Source of the DNA: an uncultured Devosia sp. | GTDB taxonomy: Bacteria > Pseudomonadota > Alphaproteobacteria > Rhizobiales > Devosiaceae | NCBI RefSeq assembly: GCF_963517015.1 | Contig: NZ_CAUQDV010000004.1 | Location: forward strand, 69,464 to 133,463 | Direction of reading: 5' to 3' | Length of the DNA: 64,000 nt | Shown: positions 34,171-42,784 of the stretch, piece after piece | How the letters are laid out: each line of letters starts with the position of its first letter | How positions within the stretch are numbered: the stretch's first letter is position 1 | Program-made: the position numbers and the translations under genes | The notes under the pieces: generated by a model | Told to the model about the DNA's origin: nothing | The model's database searches: none | What the model saw: only the letters and a program-made list of their open reading frames with translations

Positions 34171-35156
34171 GCCTCAAGGTCGTCGACAACACATCGGTGG
34201 AAACGCCGCACAAACGCAATCCCGGCTTCCCGCTCGATCTCGACTGGGTCGAACGCGTCCGCATGAACCGCTCGGCACTGGAGCGCCGTGCTGGCTCCAT
34301 CGGCGCCCGCCGCACCGTCAAGAAGGACTATCAGCTGGCCTGGCTGCTCAAGGCCATCACGCTGATCGACCTGACCACGCTCAATGCCGACGATACCGAT
34401 GGCCGCGTTGAGCGCCTCTGCGCCAAGGCCCGCACGCCGCTCCGCTCGGACATCCGCGAAAAGCTCGACCTGGGCAACCTGCGCATCCTGCCCGGTGCAG
34501 TCTGCGTCTACCACACCTTCGTCCATACCGCCGTCGAAGCCCTCAAGGGCACCGGCATTCCCGTCGCCGCTGTCTCGACCGCCTTCCCGCATGGCCTCGC
34601 TCCGGTCGAGACCAAGCTCAAGGAGATCGAAGCCTCCGTCGCCGATGGCGCCGAGGAGATCGACATCGTCATCGAGCGCGGCATGGTGCTGCGTGGCGAC
34701 TGGCAAGCGCTCTACGATCAGGTCCGCGCCTTCCGCAAGGCCTGCGGCGATGCCCATATCAAGACCATCCTGGGCACCGGCGAACTCGCCACCCAGACCA
34801 ATATCGCCAAGGCATCGCTCGTCTGCATGATGGCCGGCGCCGATTTCATCAAGACCTCGACCGGCAAGGAAAAGGTCAATGCCAATCTCGTCACTTCGCT
34901 GACCATGATCCGCATGATCCGCTGGTTCCACGAAGAGACCGGCATCGAGATTGGTTACAAACCTGCTGGCGGCATTGCGACCGCCGGTGACGCAGTCAAG
35001 TATATGGCGCTGATGAAGGAAGAGCTGGGCACCCACTGGCTGCAACCGCATCTCTTCCGCTTCGGTGCCAGCTCGTTGCTGACCGATATCGAACGTCAGC
35101 TCGAGCATGGCCTGACCGGCCACTATGCCGCTGACTACAGGCAGCCTCTCGTCTGA
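34167..35156 (+). CDS. deoC: Deoxyribose-phosphate aldolase
   Basis: A 329-residue class I aldolase with a TIM barrel. The N-terminal extension of about 70 residues relative to the E. coli enzyme is common in alphaproteobacteria. The Schiff-base Lys is Lys229 in GADFIKTSTGK; the proton-relay Lys is in IGYKPAGGI near residue 272. EIDIVIERG holds the active-site Asp. It cleaves 2-deoxyribose-5-phosphate to acetaldehyde and glyceraldehyde-3-phosphate. Overlaps the PNP gene by 4 bp; a GGAGG site 45 bp downstream starts the dehydrogenase gene. Confidence 0.94.
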   Translation: MSLKVVDNTSVETPHKRNPGFPLDLDWVERVRMNRSALERRAGSIGARRTVKKDYQLAWLLKAITLIDLTTLNADDTDGRVERLCAKARTPLRSDIREKLDLGNLRILPGAVCVYHTFVHTAVEALKGTGIPVAAVSTAFPHGLAPVETKLKEIEASVADGAEEIDIVIERGMVLRGDWQALYDQVRAFRKACGDAHIKTILGTGELATQTNIAKASLVCMMAGADFIKTSTGKEKVNANLVTSLTMIRMIRWFHEETGIEIGYKPAGGIATAGDAVKYMALMKEELGTHWLQPHLFRFGASSLLTDIERQLEHGLTGHYAADYRQPLV

Positions 35157-35200
35157 TCGAGGCGCAAACAGAATGACCGGCACTCTGAAGGAGGCCACGC

Positions 35201-37567
35201 ATGAACAAGATCGCCCAGATTTTCCAGTCGCTCGACTACGGTCCGGCACCCGAAGGCCCCGAACAGGCCAATGCCTGGCTCGATAGCCATGGCCGCAAGT
35301 TCGGCCATTTCATCGACGGCAAGTGGACCAAGCCCGGCACCACCTTCGCCAGCGACAATCCGGCCAATGGCGACAAGCTCGCCGACATCACCGACGGCAC
35401 CGCTGACGACGTCAACGCTGCGGTGAAAGCCGCTCGCGCCGCCTTTGGCCCCTGGTCGGCCCTCAGTGGTTATGAGCGCGGCAAATATCTCTATGCCATC
35501 GCCCGCGCCGTGCAGAAACACGCTCGCCTCTTCGCTGTCCTCGAAACCATGGACAATGGCAAGCCGATCCGCGAGAGCCGCGATGTCGATATCCCGCTGG
35601 TCGCCCGCCATTTCTACCACCACGCCGGCTGGGCCCAGCATCTGTCCCGTGAATTCCCCGATGCCGTGCCCTATGGCGTCTGCGGCCAGATCATCCCGTG
35701 GAATTTCCCGCTGCTGATGCTGGCGTGGAAGATCGCTCCGGCCCTCGCTGCCGGCAATACGGTCATCCTCAAGCCCGCCGAATTCACCTCGCTCACCGCC
35801 TTGCTCTTTGCCGAGATCTGCGAGCGCGTCGGCCTGCCCAAGGGCGTCGTCAACATCGTCACCGGCGCCGGCGAAACCGGCCAGGCCATCGTGGCGCATG
35901 AAGATATCGACAAGATCGCCTTCACCGGCTCGACCGAAGTCGGCAAGGCCATCCGCGCCGCAACGGCCGGCACCGGCAAGGGCCTCTCGCTCGAACTGGG
36001 CGGCAAGAGCCCCTACATCGTCTTCGAAGACGCCGATATCGACAGTGCCATCGAAGGCCTCGTCGATGCCATCTGGTTCAACCAGGGCCAGGTCTGCTGC
36101 GCCGGCTCTCGCCTTCTCGTGCAGGAAAGCATCGAAGAACGCTTCATTGCCAAGCTCAAGAAGCGCATGGCGAGCCTGCGTACCGGCGACCCGCTCGACA
36201 AATCGATCGACATCGGCGCCCTCGTCGCCCCGGTCCAGGTCGAGCGCATCCGCGACCTGATGAAGCGCGGCACCGCCGAAGGCGCCGTGGTTTACGAAGC
36301 CGAAGGCCCCGTTCCCGCCAAGGGCTGCTTCCTCAAGCCCGCGCTCGTCACCAATGTCTCGCCCGCCAACACCCTGGTGGCCGAAGAAATCTTCGGGCCC
36401 GTGCTGGTCGCCATGAGCTTCCGCACGCCCGAAGAGGCCGTGGCTCTCGCCAACAACACCAAGTACGGCCTCGCCGCCACCATCTGGAGCGAGAACATCA
36501 ATCTCGCCCTCGATATCGCCCCCAAGATCAAGGCCGGCGTGGTCTGGATCAACGGCACCAATAACTTTGACGCCGCCGTCGGCTTCGGCGGCTACAAGGA
36601 AAGCGGCTTCGGTCGTGAAGGCGGCCGCGAAGGCATGAGCGCCTATCTAAAGCCGTCTTGGGAAAAGGCTCTCAAGGCCGCGCCATCCGCCAAGCCTGTC
36701 GTCGCCAAGGCGGCCAACCCGCTCGACGCCAGCCATGTCGACCAGACCGCCAAGATGTATATCGGCGGCAAGCAGGCCCGCCCCGACAGCGCCTACACCC
36801 GTCCCGTGCTCGATGCCTCCGGCAAGCTGATCGGCGAAGTGGGCGAAGGCAATCGGAAGGATATTCGCAACGCCGTCGAAGCGGCCCGCGCCGCCTTGGG
36901 CTGGTCGACCACAGCGGCCCATTCCCGCGCGCAAATCCTCTATTTCCTCGCCGAAAACCTCGACTATCGCCGCGACGAATTTGCCGCCCGCATCAAGGCA
37001 CAGACCGGCGAAGATGGGGCAGCCGAAGTCGCAGCCTCCGTCGAACGCCTCTTCGCCTTCGCCGGCTGGGCCGACAAATACGACGGCGCCGTGCACAATC
37101 CCCCGCTCCGCGCCGTAGCCGCCGCCATGGTCGAACCCATCGGCGTTCTGGGCATTGTCGCGCCCACGAACCTGCCGCTCCTCGGCTCCATCGCCCTCAT
37201 CGCCCCGGCGCTCGCCATGGGCAATCCGGTCGTGCTCGTGCCCTCGTCGCAGTCGCCGCTTTCGCTGACCGACCTCTATCAGGTCATCGAAACCTCCGAC
37301 GTGCCCAATGGCGTCATCAATATCGTCACCGGCGACAGCGCCACCCTGGCGAAAACCCTCGCCGAACACGATGGCGTCGACGCCCTCTGGTACGCCGGCG
37401 ATGCCGAAACCTCGACCACGGTCGAAAAGGCCTCGGTGACCAATCTGAAACAGACCTGGACCACCCGCGGCCTAAGCTACGACCTGACGGACCGTCGCTT
37501 CGAAGGCGACTACTTTCTCGCGAAAGCCACCCAGATCAAGAACGTCTGGATTCCCTACGGGGCGTAA
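35201..37567 (+). CDS. Two-domain aldehyde dehydrogenase (ALDH16 type)
   Basis: A 788-residue protein made of two ALDH modules. The first, about residues 30-490, is complete: IIPWNFPLLMLAWKIAPALAAGNT, the catalytic Glu in LELGGKSP and the catalytic Cys299 in GQVCCAGSR. The second, about 510-788, keeps an ALDH-like N-terminal part (GVLGIVAPTNLPLLGS, NGVINIVTGDS) but is short and has no catalytic Cys. This is the layout of ALDH16, in which the second domain is non-catalytic and helps form the dimer. Its place next to deoC suggests oxidation of acetaldehyde or another aldehyde from deoxynucleoside breakdown. GGAGG precedes the ATG. Confidence 0.9.
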   Translation: MNKIAQIFQSLDYGPAPEGPEQANAWLDSHGRKFGHFIDGKWTKPGTTFASDNPANGDKLADITDGTADDVNAAVKAARAAFGPWSALSGYERGKYLYAIARAVQKHARLFAVLETMDNGKPIRESRDVDIPLVARHFYHHAGWAQHLSREFPDAVPYGVCGQIIPWNFPLLMLAWKIAPALAAGNTVILKPAEFTSLTALLFAEICERVGLPKGVVNIVTGAGETGQAIVAHEDIDKIAFTGSTEVGKAIRAATAGTGKGLSLELGGKSPYIVFEDADIDSAIEGLVDAIWFNQGQVCCAGSRLLVQESIEERFIAKLKKRMASLRTGDPLDKSIDIGALVAPVQVERIRDLMKRGTAEGAVVYEAEGPVPAKGCFLKPALVTNVSPANTLVAEEIFGPVLVAMSFRTPEEAVALANNTKYGLAATIWSENINLALDIAPKIKAGVVWINGTNNFDAAVGFGGYKESGFGREGGREGMSAYLKPSWEKALKAAPSAKPVVAKAANPLDASHVDQTAKMYIGGKQARPDSAYTRPVLDASGKLIGEVGEGNRKDIRNAVEAARAALGWSTTAAHSRAQILYFLAENLDYRRDEFAARIKAQTGEDGAAEVAASVERLFAFAGWADKYDGAVHNPPLRAVAAAMVEPIGVLGIVAPTNLPLLGSIALIAPALAMGNPVVLVPSSQSPLSLTDLYQVIETSDVPNGVINIVTGDSATLAKTLAEHDGVDALWYAGDAETSTTVEKASVTNLKQTWTTRGLSYDLTDRRFEGDYFLAKATQIKNVWIPYGA

Positions 37568-37569
37568 GA

Positions 37570-37688
37570 ATACCCCCTCCTAACCTCCCCCTGAAAAGGG
37601 GGAGGGATACGCTCAGCTTGTGTGGCTTGATCGGGCCGAGAACACGATCTGTCCCTCCCCCTATCAGGGGGAGGCAAGGAGGGGGTAT
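37570..37688. repeat. Palindromic element, family A, copy 3, inside the salvage operon
   Basis: A 119-bp element with arms ATACCCCCTCCTAACC and a right partner GGCAAGGAGGGGGTAT, plus two internal hairpins as in copy 1. It fills nearly the whole gap between the ALDH16 and deoA genes, both on the plus strand. Confidence 0.9.
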
Positions 37689-37709
37689 CCTCTCAAAAGA
37701 AAGGCGCAC

Positions 37710-39032
37710 ATGACCTTCCTCCCCCAAGAAGTCATCCTCAAGAAGCGCAATGGCGAAGTCCTGCCTTCCGAAGACATCGCTCGCTTCATCGCGGGCTTTG
37801 CCGAAGGCACTGTCTCCCACGCCCAAGCCGCCGCCTTCGCCATGGCCGTCTATTTCCAGGACATGACCATGCCCGAGCGCGTGGCGCTGACTGTCGCGAT
37901 GCGCGATAGCGGCACGGTGCTCGACTGGTCCGATCTCGACGGCCCCGTGGCCGACAAGCATTCGACCGGCGGCGTCGGTGACAATGTCTCCCTGATGCTG
38001 GCGCCGATTCTTGCCGCCATCGGCATTTACGTCCCCATGATCTCGGGCCGTGGCCTCGGCCATACCGGCGGCACGCTCGACAAGTTCGATGCCATTCCCG
38101 GCTATCAGACCAGCCCCGACAACACCCTGTTCCGCAAGGTGGTCAAGGATGTGGGCTGCGCCATCATCGGCCAGACCGCAGACCTCGCCCCGGCCGACAA
38201 GACGCTCTACGCCATTCGCGACGTCACCGGCACGGTGGAGTCCATCTCGCTGATCACCGCCTCCATCCTCGCCAAGAAACTGGCGGCAGGGCTCGGCGCG
38301 CTGATCCTCGACGTCAAGACCGGCTCGGGCGCCTTCATGCCCACGCTGGACAAGTCGCGCGATCTCGCCAGAAGCCTGGTGGAAGTCGCCAATGGCGCCG
38401 GCCTCAAGACCGGCGCCCTGATCACCGACATGAACGAGCCTCTGGCCTCCGCTGCCGGCAATGGCCTCGAAGTCCGCAATGCCGTCGATTTCCTGACGGG
38501 CAAGCATCAGGATGCCCGCCTGCGCGAGGTCACCCTCGCCCTCTGCGCCGAGGTCGCCATCATGACGGGTGTCGCGGCTGACGCAAATTCTGCCCGCAAG
38601 CTGGTCGATGACGCCCTCGATAGCGGCCGCGCCACCGAGCGTTTCGCGCAAATGGTATCGGCCCTCGGCGGCCCTACGGACTTCGTCGAACAGATGGATC
38701 GTCACTTGGCCCCGGCCAACATCGTCCGCGATGTCTTCGCCACCGGGCAGGGGACTGTAACCGAAATCGACACCCGCGGTGTCGGCATGGCCGTGGTTGC
38801 CCTCGGCGGTGGCCGCACCACGCCGACTGACAGCATCGACTTCACGGTCGGTTTCGATCGGCTCCTTCCGCTCGGCGCAAAGGCGGACGCGCAGACCCCG
38901 ATTGCGCGTATCCATGCCCGCGACGAGGCCAGCGCGGCCGATGCGGAAGCGCGGCTGAGGGCCGCCTATCGCCTGGGTGATCGGGCGCCTACATTTCCGT
39001 TGATCGCCGATACCATCGCCCCCACCGTCTGA
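37710..39032 (+). CDS. deoA: Thymidine phosphorylase
   Basis: A 440-residue enzyme matching the DeoA length. The phosphate and nucleoside site is seen in DKHSTGGVGDNVSLML near residue 85, SGRGLGHTGGTLDKFDAIPG near 115 and LILDVKTGSGAFMPT near 195. It splits thymidine and deoxyuridine to base and deoxyribose-1-phosphate, which deoB converts for deoC. ATG 37710 has AAAGG upstream; the reading frame further left runs into the repeat and is not coding. deoB follows after 8 bp. Confidence 0.95.
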   Translation: MTFLPQEVILKKRNGEVLPSEDIARFIAGFAEGTVSHAQAAAFAMAVYFQDMTMPERVALTVAMRDSGTVLDWSDLDGPVADKHSTGGVGDNVSLMLAPILAAIGIYVPMISGRGLGHTGGTLDKFDAIPGYQTSPDNTLFRKVVKDVGCAIIGQTADLAPADKTLYAIRDVTGTVESISLITASILAKKLAAGLGALILDVKTGSGAFMPTLDKSRDLARSLVEVANGAGLKTGALITDMNEPLASAAGNGLEVRNAVDFLTGKHQDARLREVTLALCAEVAIMTGVAADANSARKLVDDALDSGRATERFAQMVSALGGPTDFVEQMDRHLAPANIVRDVFATGQGTVTEIDTRGVGMAVVALGGGRTTPTDSIDFTVGFDRLLPLGAKADAQTPIARIHARDEASAADAEARLRAAYRLGDRAPTFPLIADTIAPTV

Positions 39033-39040
39033 GGTCCATC

Positions 39041-40258
39041 ATGCCCCGCGCCATACTCTGCATTCTCGACAGCGTCGGCATCGGCGGCGCGCCTGACGCC
39101 AACCTCTATGGCGATGTCGGCTCCAATACCGTCGGCCACATCGCCGAGTGGGCGGCCGCAGGGAAGGCCGACCGTGCCGGCCTGCGCTCCGGCCCGCTGA
39201 CCCTGCCCAATCTCGACGCCATGGGCCTCGGCGCCGCCATCGGCCTCTCCACCGGCACTGTCCCGCCCAATATGTCGCCCACGCCCAAAGGCGGTCGCTT
39301 CGGCGTTGGTCGCGAAGTCTCCAGGGGCAAGGACACGCCCTCCGGTCATTGGGAAATCGCGGGCGTCCCCGTGCCTTTTGAATGGGGCTATTTTCCCCAG
39401 TCCGAACCCACCTTCCCGCCCGAATTGATCGCCGAATTCGTCAGCAGGGCAAAGCTCCCCGGCATTCTCGGCGACAAGCATGCCTCGGGCACAGACATCA
39501 TCGCCGCGCTGGGCGAGGAGAGCATCCGCACCGGCAAGCCGATCTGCTACACGTCCATTGATAGCGTGTTCCAGATCGCGGCCCATGAAACCGCCTTCGG
39601 CCTCGATCGGCTCTATGAAATCTGCCACATCGCTTTCGAGCTGACAGCGCCACTGATGATCGGCCGGGTCATCGCCCGCCCCTTCGTCGGCGACGACGCG
39701 GCCAGCTTCAAGCGTACCGGCAATCGCCGCGACTTCGCCATTTCCCCGCCCGAGCCGACCCTGCTTGATCGCAATCAGGCATCCGGCAACCAGGTCTATG
39801 CCATCGGCAAGATTTCCGACATCTACGCGGGCCATGGCGTCACCCACAAGATCAAGGGCACCGGCCTGCCGCAGCTCTTCGACAAGACGCTCGACGCCAT
39901 GGAAATGGCCGCCGACAACGCTTTCATCATGACCAATTTCGTCGATTTCGACAGCGAATACGGCCATCGCCGCGACGTGCCCGGCTATGCCGCCGCCCTC
40001 GAATATTTCGACAGCCGCCTGCCCGAACTGATCAGCAAGCTGCGCCACGACGATCTGCTGGTCCTCACCGCCGATCACGGCAATGATCCGACCTGGCCGG
40101 GCAGCGATCACACCCGTGAACAGGTGCCGATCCTGGTCTTTTCCCCAAGCCTCAAGCAAGGTGAGATTGGCATTCGCACCACCTTCGCTGATATAGGGGA
40201 AAGCATCGCCCATTGGCTGGGGCTCGCGCCCGGCCGCCACGGCAAATCCTTTTTGTGA
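39041..40258 (+). CDS. deoB: Phosphopentomutase
   Basis: A 405-residue metalloenzyme of the alkaline phosphatase superfamily. N-terminal ILDSVGIGGAPDANLYGDVGSNT includes metal ligand Asp; SRGKDTPSGHWEIAG carries the phosphorylated Thr; FVDFDSEYGHRRDVPGYA and LTADHGNDPTWPGSDHTRE hold the remaining Asp and His metal ligands. It interconverts (deoxy)ribose-1- and 5-phosphate, linking the phosphorylases to deoC. It is followed by upp after 11 bp. Confidence 0.96.
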   Translation: MPRAILCILDSVGIGGAPDANLYGDVGSNTVGHIAEWAAAGKADRAGLRSGPLTLPNLDAMGLGAAIGLSTGTVPPNMSPTPKGGRFGVGREVSRGKDTPSGHWEIAGVPVPFEWGYFPQSEPTFPPELIAEFVSRAKLPGILGDKHASGTDIIAALGEESIRTGKPICYTSIDSVFQIAAHETAFGLDRLYEICHIAFELTAPLMIGRVIARPFVGDDAASFKRTGNRRDFAISPPEPTLLDRNQASGNQVYAIGKISDIYAGHGVTHKIKGTGLPQLFDKTLDAMEMAADNAFIMTNFVDFDSEYGHRRDVPGYAAALEYFDSRLPELISKLRHDDLLVLTADHGNDPTWPGSDHTREQVPILVFSPSLKQGEIGIRTTFADIGESIAHWLGLAPGRHGKSFL

Positions 40259-40269
40259 AAGATGATCTC

Positions 40270-40899
40270 ATGAGCAACGTAACCGTCATCGATCACCCGC
40301 TGATCCAGCACAAGCTGACCATCATGCGCAACAAGGAGACGTCCATCGCCGGCTTCCGTCGCCTGCTGCGCGAGATTGCCCATCTGATGTGCTACGAAGT
40401 CACCCGCGACCTCGAACTCGAAATGATCCCGATCGAGACGCCGATGACCCAGATGGACAGCCCCGCCATCAAGGGCAAGAAGCTGGTCTTCGCCTCGATC
40501 CTGCGCGCTGGCAATGGCCTGCTCGATGGCATGCTGGACCTGGTTCCCGCCGCACGCGTCGCTCATATCGGCATCTATCGCGACCACGAAACGCTTGAGC
40601 CGGTCGAATATTACTTCAAGGCGCCGTCCAATCTCGAAGATCGTCTGATCATCGTGGTCGATCCCATGCTGGCCACCGGCAATTCGGCAACGGCAGCGAT
40701 CGAAAAGCTCAAGGAACGCGGCGCCAACAACATCCGCTTCCTCTGCCTGCTGGCCGCGCCCGAAGGCATCAAGAATTTCGCCGTGGCCCATCCGGACGTG
40801 CCGGTCTTCACCGCCTCAATCGACAGCCACCTCGACGAAAAGGGCTATATCGTCCCCGGCCTCGGCGACGCCGGCGACCGCATGTACGGCACGAAGTAG
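40270..40899 (+). CDS. upp: Uracil phosphoribosyltransferase
   Basis: A 209-residue enzyme. It begins with VTVIDHPLIQHKLTIMRNKETS, followed by GKKLVFASILRAGNGLLDGML, and the PRPP loop DPMLATGNSATAAIEKL near residue 130; YIVPGLGDAGDRMYGTK is the uracil-binding C terminus. It converts uracil from uridine or deoxyuridine breakdown into UMP. It is the last gene of the salvage operon. The start at 40270 has only a weak GAAAGA site; translation is probably coupled to deoB. Confidence 0.96.
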   Translation: MSNVTVIDHPLIQHKLTIMRNKETSIAGFRRLLREIAHLMCYEVTRDLELEMIPIETPMTQMDSPAIKGKKLVFASILRAGNGLLDGMLDLVPAARVAHIGIYRDHETLEPVEYYFKAPSNLEDRLIIVVDPMLATGNSATAAIEKLKERGANNIRFLCLLAAPEGIKNFAVAHPDVPVFTASIDSHLDEKGYIVPGLGDAGDRMYGTK

Positions 40900-40914
40900 C
40901 GGCCTCTTCGAGGT

Positions 40915-40985
40915 GTCCCGCAGGGCAAATCGCTCCAGTGGAGCGATTTGAACCGAGAAGGCCATGAGAGCTATGCTCGAATGGC
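40915..40985. repeat. Palindromic element, family C, copy 1
   Basis: A 71-bp unit from GTCCCG to CGAATGGC. Its core CAAATCGCTCCAGTGGAGCG continues to a perfect palindrome with 12-base arms around one central G; a second weaker pair is GGCCAT/ATGGCC. A second copy with about 80% identity by eye is at 63770-63841. On the minus strand it makes a spurious reading frame start (MAFS...). Confidence 0.85.
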
Positions 40986-41028
40986 CGCGGCCCCCGACCG
41001 CTCGTCCTCCTGACTGAAAGAACCATTT

Positions 41029-41427
41029 ATGGCTACCAAGCTCGCCCATTCGATGATCCGCGTTCTCGAAGAGGAGCGCTCGACCGATTTCTACCGACGC
41101 GCCTTTGGGCTGGAGATCGTCAATCGCATTGAATTTGCCGATTTCACGCTGGTTTACATGGCCAAGGAGCTCGATGGCTTCGAGCTTGAGCTGACCATCA
41201 ACCGCGGCCGCACCGAACCCTATGACCTCGGCGATGGCTATGGCCACCTTGCCGTGGTGGTCGACAATCTCCAGTCCGAATACGAGCGCTTCACCGCCGA
41301 AGGCTTTACCGTCGGCAAGCTGGTCGATTTCAAGAATGGCAATACGCCGGTCGCGCGCTTCTTCTTCGCCACCGATCCAGATGGCTACAAGATCGAAGTC
41401 ATCCAGAAGGGCGGCCGCTTCCAGTAG
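41029..41427 (+). CDS. Lactoylglutathione lyase (glyoxalase I) family protein
   Basis: A 132-residue VOC protein close to GloA. The metal ligands of glyoxalase I can be placed: His in LAHSMIRVLEEERSTDFYRRAFG, Glu in FELELTINRG, His in DGYGHLAVVV and Glu in DGYKIEVIQKG. ARFFFATDPDG is the usual C-terminal strand pair. It should convert the methylglyoxal-glutathione adduct to S-lactoylglutathione. It is a single gene with its own terminator. Confidence 0.88.
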   Translation: MATKLAHSMIRVLEEERSTDFYRRAFGLEIVNRIEFADFTLVYMAKELDGFELELTINRGRTEPYDLGDGYGHLAVVVDNLQSEYERFTAEGFTVGKLVDFKNGNTPVARFFFATDPDGYKIEVIQKGGRFQ

Positions 41428-41444
41428 CCAAATACTGACAGAAA

Positions 41445-41476
41445 AAGAAAAACCCCGGATCGCTCCGGGGTTTTTT
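41445..41476 (+). terminator. Bidirectional rho-independent terminator
   Basis: AACCCCGGA-TCGC-TCCGGGGTT with A-run on the left and TTTTTT on the right. It sits exactly between the convergent glyoxalase and HAD genes and can serve both strands. Confidence 0.93.
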
Positions 41477-41477
41477 G

Positions 41478-42101
41478 TCATTTGGCCTTGAGCGGCAATC
41501 CCAGGGCGATCAGTTCCTTGCGGACCTGCGCAGGGTCCTGGAAGTGGATGCCCTTCATGCCGAACTTACGGGCCGACACGATATTGGGCTCGCTGTCGTC
41601 GATGAACACGCAGCTTTCCGGCGACAGCGAATAACGCTCGCAGAACAAACGATAAAGCCGCGGGTCCGGCTTCACCAGGCCTTCGAGACCCGACACCACC
41701 ACGCCATCGAATTTTTCGAGGAACGGCCATTCGCCCAGGCAGCTCATCCACTTCTCCCAGGAGAAGTTGGTGATGGCAAAGGTCGGGATATCCTGCTCGA
41801 TCAACTCGTTGTGGATGTCGATCGTACCCTGGATGAAGGGGCCGAAGGTCTCCTTCCAGCGTTCGTCGAAAGCCTTGATTTCACGCCAGTATTTCGGAAA
41901 ACGCGTGACCAGCTTGGCGACGCCTTCCGAGTAGATTTCGCCCGCGTCGAATTCGAGATTCCAGGCGCTGGTGCAGATGTTCTCGTGGAACCAGACCGCG
42001 TCTTCCTCGGTCTCGAACAGCTTGCGGAACAGATACATCGGGTTCCAGTCGACGAAGACGCCGCCAAGATCGAAAACGGGAATGATCGTATCGTCGCTCA
42101 T
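41478..42101 (-). CDS. HAD family hydrolase (HAD-IA type)
   Basis: A 207-residue phosphatase-like protein. Motif I VFDLGGVFVDWNP near residue 8, with the nucleophile Asp followed by Leu-Gly, is the pattern of the 2-haloacid dehalogenase-like/YihX branch. Motif II is AITNFSWEKW near 108, motif III Lys in GLVKPDPRLY near 148, and motif IV VFIDDSEPNI near 170. YihX-like members act on sugar phosphates such as glucose-1-phosphate; the substrate here is unknown. The ATG at 42101 starts directly at the conserved region. Confidence 0.88.
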   Translation of the reverse strand: MSDDTIIPVFDLGGVFVDWNPMYLFRKLFETEEDAVWFHENICTSAWNLEFDAGEIYSEGVAKLVTRFPKYWREIKAFDERWKETFGPFIQGTIDIHNELIEQDIPTFAITNFSWEKWMSCLGEWPFLEKFDGVVVSGLEGLVKPDPRLYRLFCERYSLSPESCVFIDDSEPNIVSARKFGMKGIHFQDPAQVRKELIALGLPLKAK

Positions 42102-42205
42102 GGAAATACCGCTGGAACAGGAAGGAGATGGCAGGCTTGTGGCATGGTGCCGTGACCCACGCAAGCATGCCGGACGACTTCTTGCGGGCTGCAGGCAAAA
42201 GGCCA

Positions 42206-42784
42206 CTAGGGCGTGCTGATGGCGTCGCCATAGCGCGGCATGAAGTAGTTCTGCCGATAGAGGTTGATCGGTCGATTGATCACTATGCCATAGAATGGCA
42301 GGTAGGCATTGCTGGCTTCGGCCACGATCACATAACTGTCCTTGGCGATGGCGCGCATTGCCGCCGCCAAATTATAAGTGCTACCCGCCGTGCGTGCCGT
42401 GTTGTTGCTGTAGACGCCATTAACATACTGCTTCGCCCAGACCACCGTCGCGCTCGTGCCAGCAGCATTGACCTTGACCTGCGTCACATACTGCTTGAGG
42501 TCGGATGTAGGAAAGGGTGACATCACACCACTGGCCGCAGCCAGATACTCTTTCATCTGGTCGGCTGTGATCGCCGCTTGCGAACGGGCCACGAGATCGC
42601 CGACGGTGCCGGTCACCATCTGCACGCGACGGTCCACGGTGATCAGCGCGCTGGCCTCATTGGCTCCGATATAAAGAATGAGCATGGCTGGCAGGATCAG
42701 GGCGAATTCGACAGCCGCTGCGCCGGTCCGGGCGAGACGGAATTCGCTTAGCCTGCCAAGTAGGACGCGCCACAACGCCTTCAC
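42206..42784 (-). CDS. TadE/TadG-like pilus pseudopilin, second copy
   Basis: A 192-residue protein with a basic N terminus and one membrane helix at about 23-43 in GAAAVEFALILPAMLILYIGA. The Glu in AVEF is the conserved pseudopilin residue recognised on processing by the prepilin peptidase. The rest is a periplasmic domain containing NYYMP-type aromatic residues near the C terminus. TadE and TadF are minor components needed for Flp pilus assembly. It overlaps the upstream TadE gene by 4 bp and is transcribed away from the main locus. Confidence 0.85.
   Translation of the reverse strand: MKALWRVLLGRLSEFRLARTGAAAVEFALILPAMLILYIGANEASALITVDRRVQMVTGTVGDLVARSQAAITADQMKEYLAAASGVMSPFPTSDLKQYVTQVKVNAAGTSATVVWAKQYVNGVYSNNTARTAGSTYNLAAAMRAIAKDSYVIVAEASNAYLPFYGIVINRPINLYRQNYFMPRYGDAISTP

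Noticed and set aside
40816..41481. A 221-codon minus-strand frame through the family C repeat
   Set aside because: It is antisense to upp and the glyoxalase gene; the MAFS start comes from the repeat, and the same start appears at the other repeat copy.
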